Shown here: positions 1-8,631 of the stretch, in pieces
Numbering within the stretch: position 1 is the stretch's first letter
Layout of the letters: each line of letters begins with the position of its first letter
Source of the DNA: Pedobacter sp. Leaf216
GTDB taxonomy: Bacteria; Bacteroidota; Bacteroidia; Sphingobacteriales; Sphingobacteriaceae
DNA: 35,325 nt
Direction: 5' to 3'
NCBI RefSeq assembly: GCF_001421515.1
Contig: NZ_LMKM01000015.1
Location: 78,673 to 113,997, forward strand
Program-made: the position numbers and the translations under genes
Notes under the pieces: model-generated
Databases searched by the model: none
Seen by the model: only the letters and a program-made list of their open reading frames with translations
What the model was told of the DNA's origin: nothing

Positions 1-400
1 GCTACTTAAATCAATGCGATTATTTTTTTTGGAAAGCAACCTCAGTAATACTTAGGTGAGGTTCGGCCCCGCTAATGTTACAAGCTCCTGAAAAACTCGC
101 TTTCCACGAATATCGGGTTTAGCTTGCAAGAACAGTACACTAATAATCGTTATTGGGAGCTGAATTAAGGGAAATTGCAGATGAAAACTTTTCATATACT
201 CGTCATGCTGAATTTATTTCAGCAACTTAAATAAATGTGATTATTTTTTGGAAAGCAACCACAGCAATACTTAGGTGAGGTTCGGCCCCGCTAATGTTCC
301 AAGCTCCTGAAAAACTCGCTTTCCACGTATACCGGGTTTAGCTTGCAAGAACAGTACACTAAAAATCATTGTTGCAAACTGAATTAATGGGAAATTGCAG
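1..400. repeat. Two direct copies of a ~180-bp non-coding repeat
   Basis: Copy 1 is 1-180 and copy 2 is 222-400, with a 41-bp spacer. The copies are highly similar along their whole length, and the central part around the shared GGTTCGGCCCCGC motif is nearly identical. Each has an internal inverted pair GGAAAGC/GCTTTCC (31-37 with 99-105; 250-256 with 319-325), so each could fold as a long-range stem. Copy 1 touches the window edge, so more copies may lie outside. I see no open reading frame, tRNA or terminal inverted repeat. The stretch 401-457 shows nothing further. I do not recognise the element family. Confidence 0.8.
206..224. repeat. Short palindrome (TGCTGAA/TTCAGCA) between the repeat copies
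   Basis: A perfect 7-bp inverted repeat with a 5-nt loop lies in the spacer between the two 180-bp copies and touches the first bases of copy 2. The surrounding GTCATGCTGAA...TTCAGCA pattern resembles the REP-like palindromes scattered between genes in Bacteroidota. That resemblance is from memory and was not searched. Confidence 0.5.
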
Positions 401-457
401 GGGCTTGCGGAAGTCTTTCTTGTTGACACTCCAATCTTTTATGTTCGATTGTTAAAA

Positions 458-916
458 TTAATTACAATCCTTAAATCCCTCCTTTAGTACCTTAAATCGC
501 TCAACCGCAGCTTCGAGTTCTTTTGGTGCCTTACCATATTCGAAAGTAATTTTATATTGTTTGCCATCGGCATTGATGGAGATCCATTCTGCTCCGCCAT
601 CTGCACAATCAGGGCAACCAATCACTTCAGGTAATGCTGCGATCTTATCCATATTTAAATCGTTTTTAATGGCATTAATATCTGCTTCAGAAATTGTTTT
701 GCTACAGATTTTGGTATCAGAAGGCTGTCCGTTTTTTGATTTTGATAAGGTGAGTTTTAAATCGCTAATAAGCAGATTATTGGAGCAATAGCCAACACAC
801 ATCCCAAAAGATGAGCCATAACCAATACTGTTCAGGTTTTTAACTTTTCCTTTTTTGCATGCAGAAAAACTTAGGCTTATTACTATTGCACAAATAAGGA
901 ATATAGCTTTTTTCAT
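458..916 (-). CDS. Cys-rich lipoprotein of unknown function
   Basis: This 152-residue protein begins with a lipoprotein signal: a MKK start, a hydrophobic core and the lipobox FSAC with Cys20 as the probable lipidated residue, followed by KKGK. The mature part is small and carries Cys40 and Cys44 (GMCVGYC), Cys71, a CPDC pair at 101-104 and a C-terminal Cys, a pattern that would suit disulfides or metal binding outside the cytoplasm. It starts only 4 bp after the arylsulfotransferase-like gene ends, so the two are almost certainly cotranscribed. I do not recognise a named family with certainty, and function cannot be assigned from the sequence. Confidence 0.8.
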   Translation of the reverse strand: MKKAIFLICAIVISLSFSACKKGKVKNLNSIGYGSSFGMCVGYCSNNLLISDLKLTLSKSKNGQPSDTKICSKTISEADINAIKNDLNMDKIAALPEVIGCPDCADGGAEWISINADGKQYKITFEYGKAPKELEAAVERFKVLKEGFKDCN

Positions 917-920
917 CAGG

Positions 921-2321
921 TTAAGGCTTTAAATATGGACTTAATTGATCCGAAGTTACAAATATTCCTCTATATGCCGGCACAGAAGCCTCTAATGTCC
1001 ACAACAAAACACCTTTTCTATTGGTAAGGACTACAATATGCCTTTTTGAGCTGCAACATAAAATGTTTTCTCTGTTAATCAGATACGCGCTGCCCATCCG
1101 GTCGTTATATATTTGTGAAGGCAGTTGAATATGCATATCTAAACTTGCACTTTTGGTTTGCTCATTTATTTTAAAGGCATAAGCACCTGATTGATGTTTT
1201 TCAATTCCATTATCAAAGAACATTAAGTTTCCTTCTGTATTAATATGTACGGCATGGGCCTGGGAGAAACCCGTATTGGCTGGCATTTTAATGTTACCAC
1301 ATTTGCCGAATTTCCAGATTACTTTACCGGTTTTAGCGTCAATTTTCCAGATTTGGCCATTATTATAAAATGAAATAATATAATTTCCATCTTTATCATA
1401 GTTTAAACTATTGGCGTGCATCCAATCTTTTTTCGTTTTAAGCAGTGCTTTGTCGCTAAAGGGATCAAGGCTATCAAACACACTCCATTTCCAGATCTGT
1501 TTTCCTTTTTTATTCATTACTAAAATACCATCACCGTTAATGGTATCTTGTTTCTTACCACCAATACTGCTCAAATCGGAAATTTTCTGATCAACAAATA
1601 GGGTAACCAACTGCCCTTTTTGGTTTTTTAAAATTTCGTGGTGAATGGTCTGTTTAAAATCACCCTGGCCTTTTTTTAACATGAGAACGGTATCGCCCTC
1701 TAAATTAATTTCCAGGATCTGACTACCATAACTTGTTGGCTCATCATTACCGCCTAAAATCGACAGCAAGGTTTTATCTTTTGTAAAATTAATTACCTTA
1801 AAACCAACATTATCTACCATATGGTACCACCGCAACCTTCCTTTATAATCAACCAGGTAAGCCATGCCGGGAGCATACCTTTTGTTAACCAGGATTAATC
1901 CGTTTTTTAAATCTTTTGGTATTAACTTATCATCAGCACTTTTTGCTTTAAATTGATCTTTAAGCCACTCGGGCAATTCATTAGAAACAAAGTTGTAGGT
2001 TTTGCTTACTTTTTTGGTACCATTTTTTATGGTGATAACCTGGTAAGCATAGCTGGTTTTTGGCATGATGTTACACAGCACAAACTTGTGGTTACTTTTA
2101 TTTTTAGACAGTGCTGTACTTTCTTTCTGTGCATCGGGAACTTTATCTGCCCAGTATTCTATGTAGGCATCAAAAGCAGCATTGGCAACCACATCAACCT
2201 GTATTTTTAGCACATTGTTATTGTGTAAGCCTAGCTTAATCTCTTTAATGCCCTCTACCTGGTTACAGCCGTAAAACGTAAGCACGGCAAGTAAAACAAC
2301 AAGTTTAAATAAACACCTCAT
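921..2321 (-). CDS. Arylsulfotransferase (ASST)-like lipoprotein
   Basis: 466 residues, with a lipoprotein signal ending at Cys19 (FYGC). The rest reads as a beta-propeller of the bacterial arylsulfotransferase family (PF05935 type): repeated Lxx..G.xxWxx blades such as TGKVIWKFG near 331-339, HHE at 227-229, DWMHANS near 299-305, and FSQAH...FFDNG at 352-372. In characterised ASST the sulfo group passes from one aryl sulfate to another phenol through a catalytic His, without PAPS. The matching His residues here appear to be 227/228, 302 and 356. The Arg expected after the second blade (SFR in relatives, as I recall) is Tyr319 here (SFYN), so catalysis is uncertain. It follows susD, with a hairpin between them, and is 4 bp from the next lipoprotein. 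Confidence 0.82.
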   Translation of the reverse strand: MRCLFKLVVLLAVLTFYGCNQVEGIKEIKLGLHNNNVLKIQVDVVANAAFDAYIEYWADKVPDAQKESTALSKNKSNHKFVLCNIMPKTSYAYQVITIKNGTKKVSKTYNFVSNELPEWLKDQFKAKSADDKLIPKDLKNGLILVNKRYAPGMAYLVDYKGRLRWYHMVDNVGFKVINFTKDKTLLSILGGNDEPTSYGSQILEINLEGDTVLMLKKGQGDFKQTIHHEILKNQKGQLVTLFVDQKISDLSSIGGKKQDTINGDGILVMNKKGKQIWKWSVFDSLDPFSDKALLKTKKDWMHANSLNYDKDGNYIISFYNNGQIWKIDAKTGKVIWKFGKCGNIKMPANTGFSQAHAVHINTEGNLMFFDNGIEKHQSGAYAFKINEQTKSASLDMHIQLPSQIYNDRMGSAYLINRENILCCSSKRHIVVLTNRKGVLLWTLEASVPAYRGIFVTSDQLSPYLKP

Positions 2322-2363
2322 ATAATGGAAATATTAAAATCTAGGGATAGCCGTTTTTAAATA

Positions 2364-2399
2364 AAAAAGAATATGCAGCAAAAACTACATATTCTTTTT
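2364..2399 (-). terminator. Hairpin terminator after susD
   Basis: A perfect 12-bp stem (2364-2375 with 2388-2399) with a 12-nt loop, flanked by an A-run on one side and a T-run on the other, lies 22 bp beyond the susD stop. It can work as an intrinsic terminator or attenuator. The ASST-like gene starts only 42 bp further on, so that gene is either read through or has its own short promoter. Confidence 0.75.
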
Positions 2400-2421
2400 A
2401 TCTACAATTAAAAGTAAGAAA

Positions 2422-3951
2422 TTATTGTCTGCCAGAATTATTTAAATTCGGATTTATATTCACCTGGTTTAATGGATATGGAAAAAACTGATCGCGTGGC
2501 ATAACTACTGTAGGCGTTTGATTGGTGCGCTTTAAGTAACCGTTTACTACGGCCTCATACTTGCCAAACCTCATTAAATCTGCTCTCCTTTTTCCTTCGT
2601 AAAACAATTCCCAACCGCGTTCTTGTAAAAGGGCATCTTTCAGAGTGGTTTGGTTGTAGTTTGCAGCTACCAAAAGCTTGGCGTGTGATCGTCCTTTTAC
2701 CTGGTTAATCAGATCGATACATTCGGCATTGGGACCACTTAATTCATTTATCGCTTCTGCCCTACTTAATAATATATCTGCGTAGCGGAGTATATTTACA
2801 CTATGCCCATCGTAATAGGTATTTGCTCCATTTGGATCAGCATATTTCGCTGTGGCCACATCTTGCATATAAAAAATACCTTCCGGAGGAGTAGCACCTA
2901 AGGTAGGCGCTTGTTTGTGTACCAATTTATCCACGCCCAGATACTCAGGAAAGAATAGTTTCTTACGATCATCAGCATCATCAAAACTGTTGTAAAAATC
3001 CCAGGTTACAGCGTAATATTGCCACCTGTCTGTTAAAACAGGATGTTGTTGTGGGCCAAAGTGATTTAGCAATTCTGTTCCATTAACATTTGCATCGCTC
3101 AAAACAGAGAAAATATTCTCTGAACACCATTGATTTTTTTCTGCAAAAAGCCCCTCATAAGTTGAAAAAAGTGAGTATACCTTTAAATCCATTACTTGTT
3201 TGGTTACATCAACAACTTTTTGCCATTGGTGCTGGCGCAGGTACAATTTAGCCAATAGGCTAAGTGCGGCACCTTTTGTTGCACGGCCAACATCGTTGCT
3301 GGAATATATGGAATTATTCACATAATTTAAAGGTAAAGTTGTAGCTGCTGCTTGAAGATCATTAATTAAAAATGTTTCAATCTGATCTAGTGGAGTTAAT
3401 TGTTTGTTGGCAAAATAGTTAGGTGATTTACTCGCCTCTTCCACATCTTTTTCAGTTGCTAAAACTACCGGGCCCCAGGCATCGGTTAAATCCATATAAG
3501 CTACGGCCCTTAAAAATTTCATCTCAGAAAGGAATTGGCTTTTTTCTTCTGGAGTAATTGCACTCATGTTAGAGAGGTTATAAATCGCATTATTTGCATT
3601 TGCAATAAGCTTATAAATTTGTCGCCAATCTTCAGCAATCAAGCCATTTGCTGAGTTCCATTGTACATTTGATAACTGACCAGGATCTCCTCCATAGCTG
3701 CAATGTCCAACATCTGTGGTTAAATCAGTCAAAGCAAAATGCCTAACTGTCCAATAATCAAAATTATCGCCAACAGAGGGGCCTTTTAAACGGGCATAAA
3801 CGGCATTTACCGCAGCAATAGCGTCGGATTTTGTTTTAAAAGCATTGCCTAAGGTTAAGCTACTATATACTACTGGTTCCAAATCCTTTTTGCAAGAAAA
3901 CTGCAAAAGTACAACTGCAGTAATCGCCAAAATAATCTTATATCTTTTCAT
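2422..3951 (-). CDS. SusD/RagB-family outer-membrane nutrient-binding lipoprotein
   Basis: I place the start at the ATG 3951, giving 509 residues that begin MKRYKIILAI and reach a lipobox Cys (LQFSC) about 20 residues in. The frame is open for 13 more codons up to a GTG that abuts the susC stop, but those codons lack signal-peptide character. Typical SusD features follow: helical TPR-like segments, the ALLAKLYLRQ-type helix (here SLLAKLYLRQ), a late LLQERGWELFYEGKRRADLMRFG segment and a C-terminal PRDQFFPYPLNQ. SusD proteins cap SusC transporters and bind oligomeric substrates at the surface. The substrate cannot be read from sequence. The placement beside sulfotransferase genes suggests, by inference only, a sulfated or sulfatable ligand. 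Confidence 0.95.
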   Translation of the reverse strand: MKRYKIILAITAVVLLQFSCKKDLEPVVYSSLTLGNAFKTKSDAIAAVNAVYARLKGPSVGDNFDYWTVRHFALTDLTTDVGHCSYGGDPGQLSNVQWNSANGLIAEDWRQIYKLIANANNAIYNLSNMSAITPEEKSQFLSEMKFLRAVAYMDLTDAWGPVVLATEKDVEEASKSPNYFANKQLTPLDQIETFLINDLQAAATTLPLNYVNNSIYSSNDVGRATKGAALSLLAKLYLRQHQWQKVVDVTKQVMDLKVYSLFSTYEGLFAEKNQWCSENIFSVLSDANVNGTELLNHFGPQQHPVLTDRWQYYAVTWDFYNSFDDADDRKKLFFPEYLGVDKLVHKQAPTLGATPPEGIFYMQDVATAKYADPNGANTYYDGHSVNILRYADILLSRAEAINELSGPNAECIDLINQVKGRSHAKLLVAANYNQTTLKDALLQERGWELFYEGKRRADLMRFGKYEAVVNGYLKRTNQTPTVVMPRDQFFPYPLNQVNINPNLNNSGRQ

Positions 3952-3989
3952 CTTTTTATCTTTATTAATCCTAAAATTGGAAAGTAACA

Positions 3990-6900
3990 CTAGTTGATCG
4001 TCAATTTTACACCTGCAGAAAATGTTCTGAATGCAGGGAAGGCATTAAAATCTATCCCTCCTCCAAAATTACTTCCTGAATGTGAGTTAACTTCAGGATC
4101 GGTTCCACTATAGTTGGTGATCGTAAATAAATTCTGGGCTTCTGCATATACCCTGAAACCTTTAATTACTTTGATATGATCTAACCATTTGGTAGGTACA
4201 TTGTAGCCTAAAGAAACTGATTTCAATCTTAAATAGGATGCATCCTCCACAAAACGCGAATTAACATAACTGCCATAGGTTGTTAAGAAATACCCTTCAC
4301 GTGGAATATCTGTATTTTCATTGGTACCTGCAACAAACCTGTTCAATGCATCTGTGCTCGTTGTAGATTCCAACACCAATCTGTTCATATTATACAACGA
4401 ATAACCGAAAGAGCTTTGGAAGAAGATATTTAAGTCGAAACCTTTATAATGGAAATCATTACCAAAACCCATTGTAAAACGTGGTGTAGAGTTACCCAAA
4501 AAGGTCATATCATCGGGTGTAATTTTACCGTCGCCATTAACATCCTGATATTTCGGATCGCCCGCTTTAGAACCTGGCTGTGGAGCATATGTTTCTCCTG
4601 TTTTAATTACACCAGCATAAATGTATCCAAAAAGTTCACCAAGTTCACGACGAGGTACTACTCTTGAAAATTCGCGACCTGATACTGTACCACTCGGATT
4701 TGCCGTATTAACAGAAATTTGATTAACAGGACCTAACGACAATACTTTTTGACGGTTAAGTGAAATATTGAAATTGGTATTCCAGGTAAAGTTATCATTA
4801 CGAACATTTACCGTATTCAATAGAAATTCGATACCACGGTTTTGGATAGAACCAGCATTTACAGTAATGGAGTTGAAACCCCAATACTGTTCTAATGGAA
4901 TATTAATTAACAAATTGGTTGTTTTCTTTGCATAAAGATCAATTGTTGCATTTACACGGCCGTTCAGAAAACCCATATCGATACCGAAGTTATATTGTGT
5001 AGTACTTTCCCACTTTAAATCAGGGTTTGGCAGGGTTTTAGGCTCCGTACCAATCTGCAGTGGGCTGCCTGGATCTAATACAGTGCTATAATTGGTAAAA
5101 GTTGCCAAATACAAGTAATTAGGAACCCGGTCGTTACCTGTTACGCCGTAACTTGCACGTAGTTTTAAGTTCGAAAAAGTATTTAGATTTTTGATAAATT
5201 CCTCATCGGTAAATTTATAGGCAACAGCGCCCGAAGGGAAATATCCATAGCTGTAGTTGGGTCCGAATTTCGAAGAACCATCCCTTCTTAATGTAAATGA
5301 TGTAAGTAATTTATCTTTATAGTTATAATTTACCCTGCCGTACATTGAATTGAAGGTAGATTGCTCTTTAAAGCTATTGTAACCGTTGCCCAAATTGCTA
5401 ATGGTAACTCCAGAACCGTTTGGAGTCGAACCTGCACCAAGGTTATAGAATAAATATGCATCTGTAGGGAAACCTTTACTACCCGCAGCTAAATAATCAT
5501 TAACATCTTTCTGACTGGATACTCCGGCTAAAAAAGTAAAGTCATGATCTCCAGTTTTATATTTATAGGTTAAATAATTTTCTACCAACCACCTAAATGT
5601 AGTTGAACTCTTTTGAGCGGCCAAGCCACCGTTTTTTGCGCCTGCACTCAAAGTTCTAGGTATATATTGCCCCTCATTGAGGTTGGTATACTCAGCACCC
5701 GCCCCTAAATGATAAGTTAAACCTTTAATAATTTGATAGTCTAGAGAAATATTTCCGTTTACCAATTTATTGTTACTCGTATTTGTAGGCTCCAATAAAC
5801 TTGCAAGGGGATTATCTTTACCTTGATAACGGTAATAACTTCCATCAGGGTTGTAAACCGGAATATTAGGCAGCCCGGTTAATAAGCCGAACAATGGTGC
5901 AGTAATATCAGCAGAATAAGACTGTTGTAATACTTTGGCACTCGATCCATAAAAATTAGCGCCTAACTTTAAACGTTCATTAAGTGTTTTTTCAGCACCT
6001 ATTCTGGCTGTATATTTTTCTAACCCGGTACCCTGCAAAACACCTTTTTGATTAAGGTAATTTCCAGAAACATAAATTTTAGAATTCTGGTCGCCGCTGC
6101 TGATACTCAAACTTCTGTTATGTACAGAAGCTGTTTGCGTTGCTTCATCCAACCAGTTTGTATTTGCAATGGCAAAAGATGATGGGAAAGGTGCAGGCTT
6201 ACTATCTTCAATGGCTGTTGCATTTTGAATAGCCGTGTATTGCTGCCCGTTTAATAGTGATGGCTTATAAGTTAAAAACTGGTTACCATTTGATAAATCC
6301 AAATCGATAGCTACCCTACCGGCCTTGCCTTTTTTTGTTGTAATTAAAACAACACCATTGCCTCCCCTTGCACCATAAATTGCTGCAGATGATGCATCTT
6401 TTAAAATCTGAATATCTTCAATATCGTTCGGATTTACCGTACTTCCATTATCGGATATAAACCCATCTATAACATACAGCGGGCTGTTGGTTGTATTGAT
6501 GGAATTACCACCCCTTACCGTTATAGACATGCCTGCGCCTGGTGCAAAACTGGTTTGCTGCACCTGCACACCTGCAGCCTTACCCTGTATTGCCTGACCG
6601 ATGTTAGAGGTTGTACCACCAAGATTCAGGTCATCGCTTTTTATTGAACTGATGGAACCTGTTAAATCTGTTTTGCGCTGTGTTCCATAGCCTACAACCA
6701 CAACTTCGTTCAGCTTATTTAAATCCTCTTCGAGATTTACATTTACTACATTAGAAGCCCCAATAGTAACCTTTTGTGTTTTGTAACCAACCAATGCGAA
6801 AGATAAAACCTTTAATTTTCCTTTCAATGTAAGGGTAAATTTACCGTTGCCATCAACAGAGGTTCCGTTTTTCACATCTGTTTCTGTTACCGAAGTTCCA

Positions 6901-7085
6901 ACAGCTGGCAGTCCTTTTTCATCTTTCACCGCACCGGTTACCACTGTTTGCGCACTAACCGCCAGCGGGAGCAAAAGAATTAAAGAAAAATAAATAGATT
7001 TAAAAAGAGTCGTTAAAAAAGAGCGTTCAGGTATAGGAACATTTTTCCTATAATTCTCCGTGGTTTGTTCGTAGATTTTGGTCAT
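3990..7085 (-). CDS. SusC/RagA-family TonB-linked outer-membrane transporter
   Basis: 1031 residues. After a long N-terminus ending in a signal peptide (LPLAVSAQ, about residue 46) comes a carboxypeptidase-regulatory-like domain (VTGAVKDEKGLPAVGTSV), then the SusC-type TonB box region (NEVVVVGYGTQRKTDLTGS), a plug domain with IQGKAAGVQV, RGGNSI, PLYVIDGF, ILKDASSAAIYGARGGNGVVLITTKKG, and a 22-strand-type barrel that includes DVNGDGKITPDDM and ends FSAGVKLTIN. The family imports substrates bound by the partner SusD using TonB energy. The susD coding region lies just downstream; the susC stop is 38 bp before the chosen susD ATG. A putative operator and a hairpin lie in the 200 bp before this gene. 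Confidence 0.96.
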   Translation of the reverse strand: MTKIYEQTTENYRKNVPIPERSFLTTLFKSIYFSLILLLPLAVSAQTVVTGAVKDEKGLPAVGTSVTETDVKNGTSVDGNGKFTLTLKGKLKVLSFALVGYKTQKVTIGASNVVNVNLEEDLNKLNEVVVVGYGTQRKTDLTGSISSIKSDDLNLGGTTSNIGQAIQGKAAGVQVQQTSFAPGAGMSITVRGGNSINTTNSPLYVIDGFISDNGSTVNPNDIEDIQILKDASSAAIYGARGGNGVVLITTKKGKAGRVAIDLDLSNGNQFLTYKPSLLNGQQYTAIQNATAIEDSKPAPFPSSFAIANTNWLDEATQTASVHNRSLSISSGDQNSKIYVSGNYLNQKGVLQGTGLEKYTARIGAEKTLNERLKLGANFYGSSAKVLQQSYSADITAPLFGLLTGLPNIPVYNPDGSYYRYQGKDNPLASLLEPTNTSNNKLVNGNISLDYQIIKGLTYHLGAGAEYTNLNEGQYIPRTLSAGAKNGGLAAQKSSTTFRWLVENYLTYKYKTGDHDFTFLAGVSSQKDVNDYLAAGSKGFPTDAYLFYNLGAGSTPNGSGVTISNLGNGYNSFKEQSTFNSMYGRVNYNYKDKLLTSFTLRRDGSSKFGPNYSYGYFPSGAVAYKFTDEEFIKNLNTFSNLKLRASYGVTGNDRVPNYLYLATFTNYSTVLDPGSPLQIGTEPKTLPNPDLKWESTTQYNFGIDMGFLNGRVNATIDLYAKKTTNLLINIPLEQYWGFNSITVNAGSIQNRGIEFLLNTVNVRNDNFTWNTNFNISLNRQKVLSLGPVNQISVNTANPSGTVSGREFSRVVPRRELGELFGYIYAGVIKTGETYAPQPGSKAGDPKYQDVNGDGKITPDDMTFLGNSTPRFTMGFGNDFHYKGFDLNIFFQSSFGYSLYNMNRLVLESTTSTDALNRFVAGTNENTDIPREGYFLTTYGSYVNSRFVEDASYLRLKSVSLGYNVPTKWLDHIKVIKGFRVYAEAQNLFTITNYSGTDPEVNSHSGSNFGGGIDFNAFPAFRTFSAGVKLTIN

Positions 7086-7116
7086 AGTGTTTTGTTTGAT
7101 AGTTGACTGCTCACAA

Positions 7117-7145
7117 AAAAGCGAGGGCTATTCTTTCTTGCTTTT
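7117..7145 (-). terminator. Hairpin with T-run just ahead of susC
   Basis: On the minus strand an 8-of-9-bp stem (7145-7137 with 7125-7117) is followed by six Ts. It sits 32 bp before the susC start codon, too close for a promoter to fit after it. It is either the end of the chrA-cysC transcript or a leader attenuator that susC transcription must pass. Confidence 0.5.
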
Positions 7146-7191
7146 ATAATATTAGGGATTAAAGCACTTATTTAAATGCAAAAACACTGCG

Positions 7192-7201
7192 CAATCGATT
7201 G
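7192..7201. promoter_or_regulatory. LacI-type operator-like palindrome before susC
   Basis: CAATCGATTG is a perfect 10-bp palindrome with the CAANCGNTTG form used by many LacI-family repressors. It lies 107 bp ahead of the susC start and roughly 30 bp downstream of a weak -7-like box on the minus strand (GATCTTTG, 7235-7228). Two similar palindromes stand ahead of chrA. Confidence 0.4.
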
Positions 7202-7281
7202 ACTAAGCACCTCAACAGCACTTAAAACAAAGATCAAAATTGAATGGGGAATGATTAAAAGGCAATTGCTATGGAAAGCGA

Positions 7282-7851
7282 TCAGGAATTAGGATTAATT
7301 CGTGGAATAACTTTCATAAATAACCTGTTCATACTTTGAAATGGACTTTCTGTATTTGTTTTAATCACGAGATTGGCATTTACAGAGGGCTCAAACCTGG
7401 CACTTACACCTGTAAAATTAGGGATCAGCTTAAGATCGGCATCTTTGTACAAACCTTTTACATCTCTCTCTTTACAAACCGTAAGGGGACAATCTAAAAA
7501 CACCTCATAATACTTTTCGCCAATAATATTGGCTGCTAATGCCCTGTGCTGTGCTAGTGGAGTGATAAATGAACAAATCGTAATAATATTGTTCAACATC
7601 ATTATTTTGGCTATTTCTGCGGCCCGCCTGATATTTTCGGCCCGATTTGATTCGCTAAAACCTAAATCTTTATTAATCCCTTCACGAAGTACGTCACCAT
7701 CCAATGTGGTAACAAAAAAGCCTTCGCTTTCGAGTTTTTCTTTCAATAAAGTTGAAATGGTCGTTTTACCAGATCCTGATAGACCAAATAACCAGATCAC
7801 CATTCCGTTTTGCGCTGGAATATTATTTTCAGACATCAGTTCAACAGGCAT
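7282..7851 (-). CDS. cysC: Adenylylsulfate (APS) kinase
   Basis: 189 residues, the usual size for a stand-alone APS kinase, which phosphorylates APS with ATP to give PAPS, the sulfo donor. The P-loop GLSGSGKTT is at 23-31. It is followed by LDGDVLREGINKDLGFS, the RAENIRR motif, a SFITPL strand (SFVSP-like), the lid KGLYK and FTGVSARFEPS. The gene begins 9 bp after cysQ, in the same transcript as the sulfotransferase. No ATP sulfurylase (cysD/cysN or sat) is seen nearby, so APS must come from elsewhere in the cell. Its place beside a sulfotransferase and cysQ, without assimilatory reductases, points to sulfonation rather than cysteine synthesis. Confidence 0.95.
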   Translation of the reverse strand: MPVELMSENNIPAQNGMVIWLFGLSGSGKTTISTLLKEKLESEGFFVTTLDGDVLREGINKDLGFSESNRAENIRRAAEIAKIMMLNNIITICSFITPLAQHRALAANIIGEKYYEVFLDCPLTVCKERDVKGLYKDADLKLIPNFTGVSARFEPSVNANLVIKTNTESPFQSMNRLFMKVIPRINPNS

Positions 7852-7860
7852 ATATTATTA

Positions 7861-8625
7861 TTAATCTATTTTACACAAAAAGCCTTCATTTAACAATGAT
7901 ACTTTATTGTAAAGCATCGGCAGCCCGGATAAGGTATGCATGTGGCAACCGCTATACAAGATTATTGCGTGCCCCGCAGCGGTATCCCATTCCATTGTAG
8001 GGCCTGTTCGAAGGTAAATCTGGGCCTTGCCTTCGGCCAGTAAACAGAATTTAAGGGAGCTGCCCACGGCAATAAAATCTACAATTGGATAATCGGCAAG
8101 TATTGCGCGTTCTTCGCCATCAGCATGCGATCTGCTTACCGCTGCCGTCCAGTTATTGGCCTTTTTAATTGCATTTATTTTTAAAGGTGGCTGTCCGGGA
8201 GTTTGTTTCCAGCTGCCTGAAGCTTCATTAGCGTAGTATAAAAGATTTTGTACCGGAATATAAATTACCCCCAATATTGGTGCATTTTTGTAGATTAAGG
8301 CAATATTTACAGTAAACTCACCATTTCTCTTAATAAATTCTTTAGTTCCGTCCAATGGATCTACACACCAATACAATTCCCAGTTTTTCCTTTCTTCGTA
8401 AGGAATGCTTTTTCCTTCTTCTGAGAGGATAGGAATTGCAGGATACTGTTTTTTCAGTTGGAAACAGATGATATCATTTGCTATTTTATCGGCTTTGGTT
8501 AAAGGAGAAGAATCACTTTTGGTTGAGATTTCGAAGTCTTCTTCATTATCGTAAACAGTTAAAATTGCTTTTCCGGCTTCAACCGCTATTTCCAGTATGC
8601 TATTTATATCAATAGTATCAATCAT
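7861..8625 (-). CDS. cysQ: 3'(2'),5'-bisphosphate nucleotidase CysQ
   Basis: 254 residues of the inositol-monophosphatase fold. The metal-binding motifs are SEEG (68-71), DPLDGTKEF (89-97) and WDTAAGHAI near 214-222. CysQ hydrolyses PAP, the product left when a sulfotransferase uses PAPS, to AMP and phosphate, which relieves product inhibition. The start is 6 bp after the sulfotransferase stop and the stop is 9 bp before cysC, so the three form one compact unit. In free-living bacteria cysQ also occurs outside such clusters. Here the neighbours make a PAP-recycling role very likely. Confidence 0.94.
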   Translation of the reverse strand: MIDTIDINSILEIAVEAGKAILTVYDNEEDFEISTKSDSSPLTKADKIANDIICFQLKKQYPAIPILSEEGKSIPYEERKNWELYWCVDPLDGTKEFIKRNGEFTVNIALIYKNAPILGVIYIPVQNLLYYANEASGSWKQTPGQPPLKINAIKKANNWTAAVSRSHADGEERAILADYPIVDFIAVGSSLKFCLLAEGKAQIYLRTGPTMEWDTAAGHAIILYSGCHMHTLSGLPMLYNKVSLLNEGFLCKID

Positions 8626-8631
8626 GTTATT

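Noticed and set aside
3990..7085. A polysaccharide utilisation locus with glycoside hydrolases
   Set aside because: susC and susD are present, but no glycosidase, lyase or sulfatase gene is next to them in this window.
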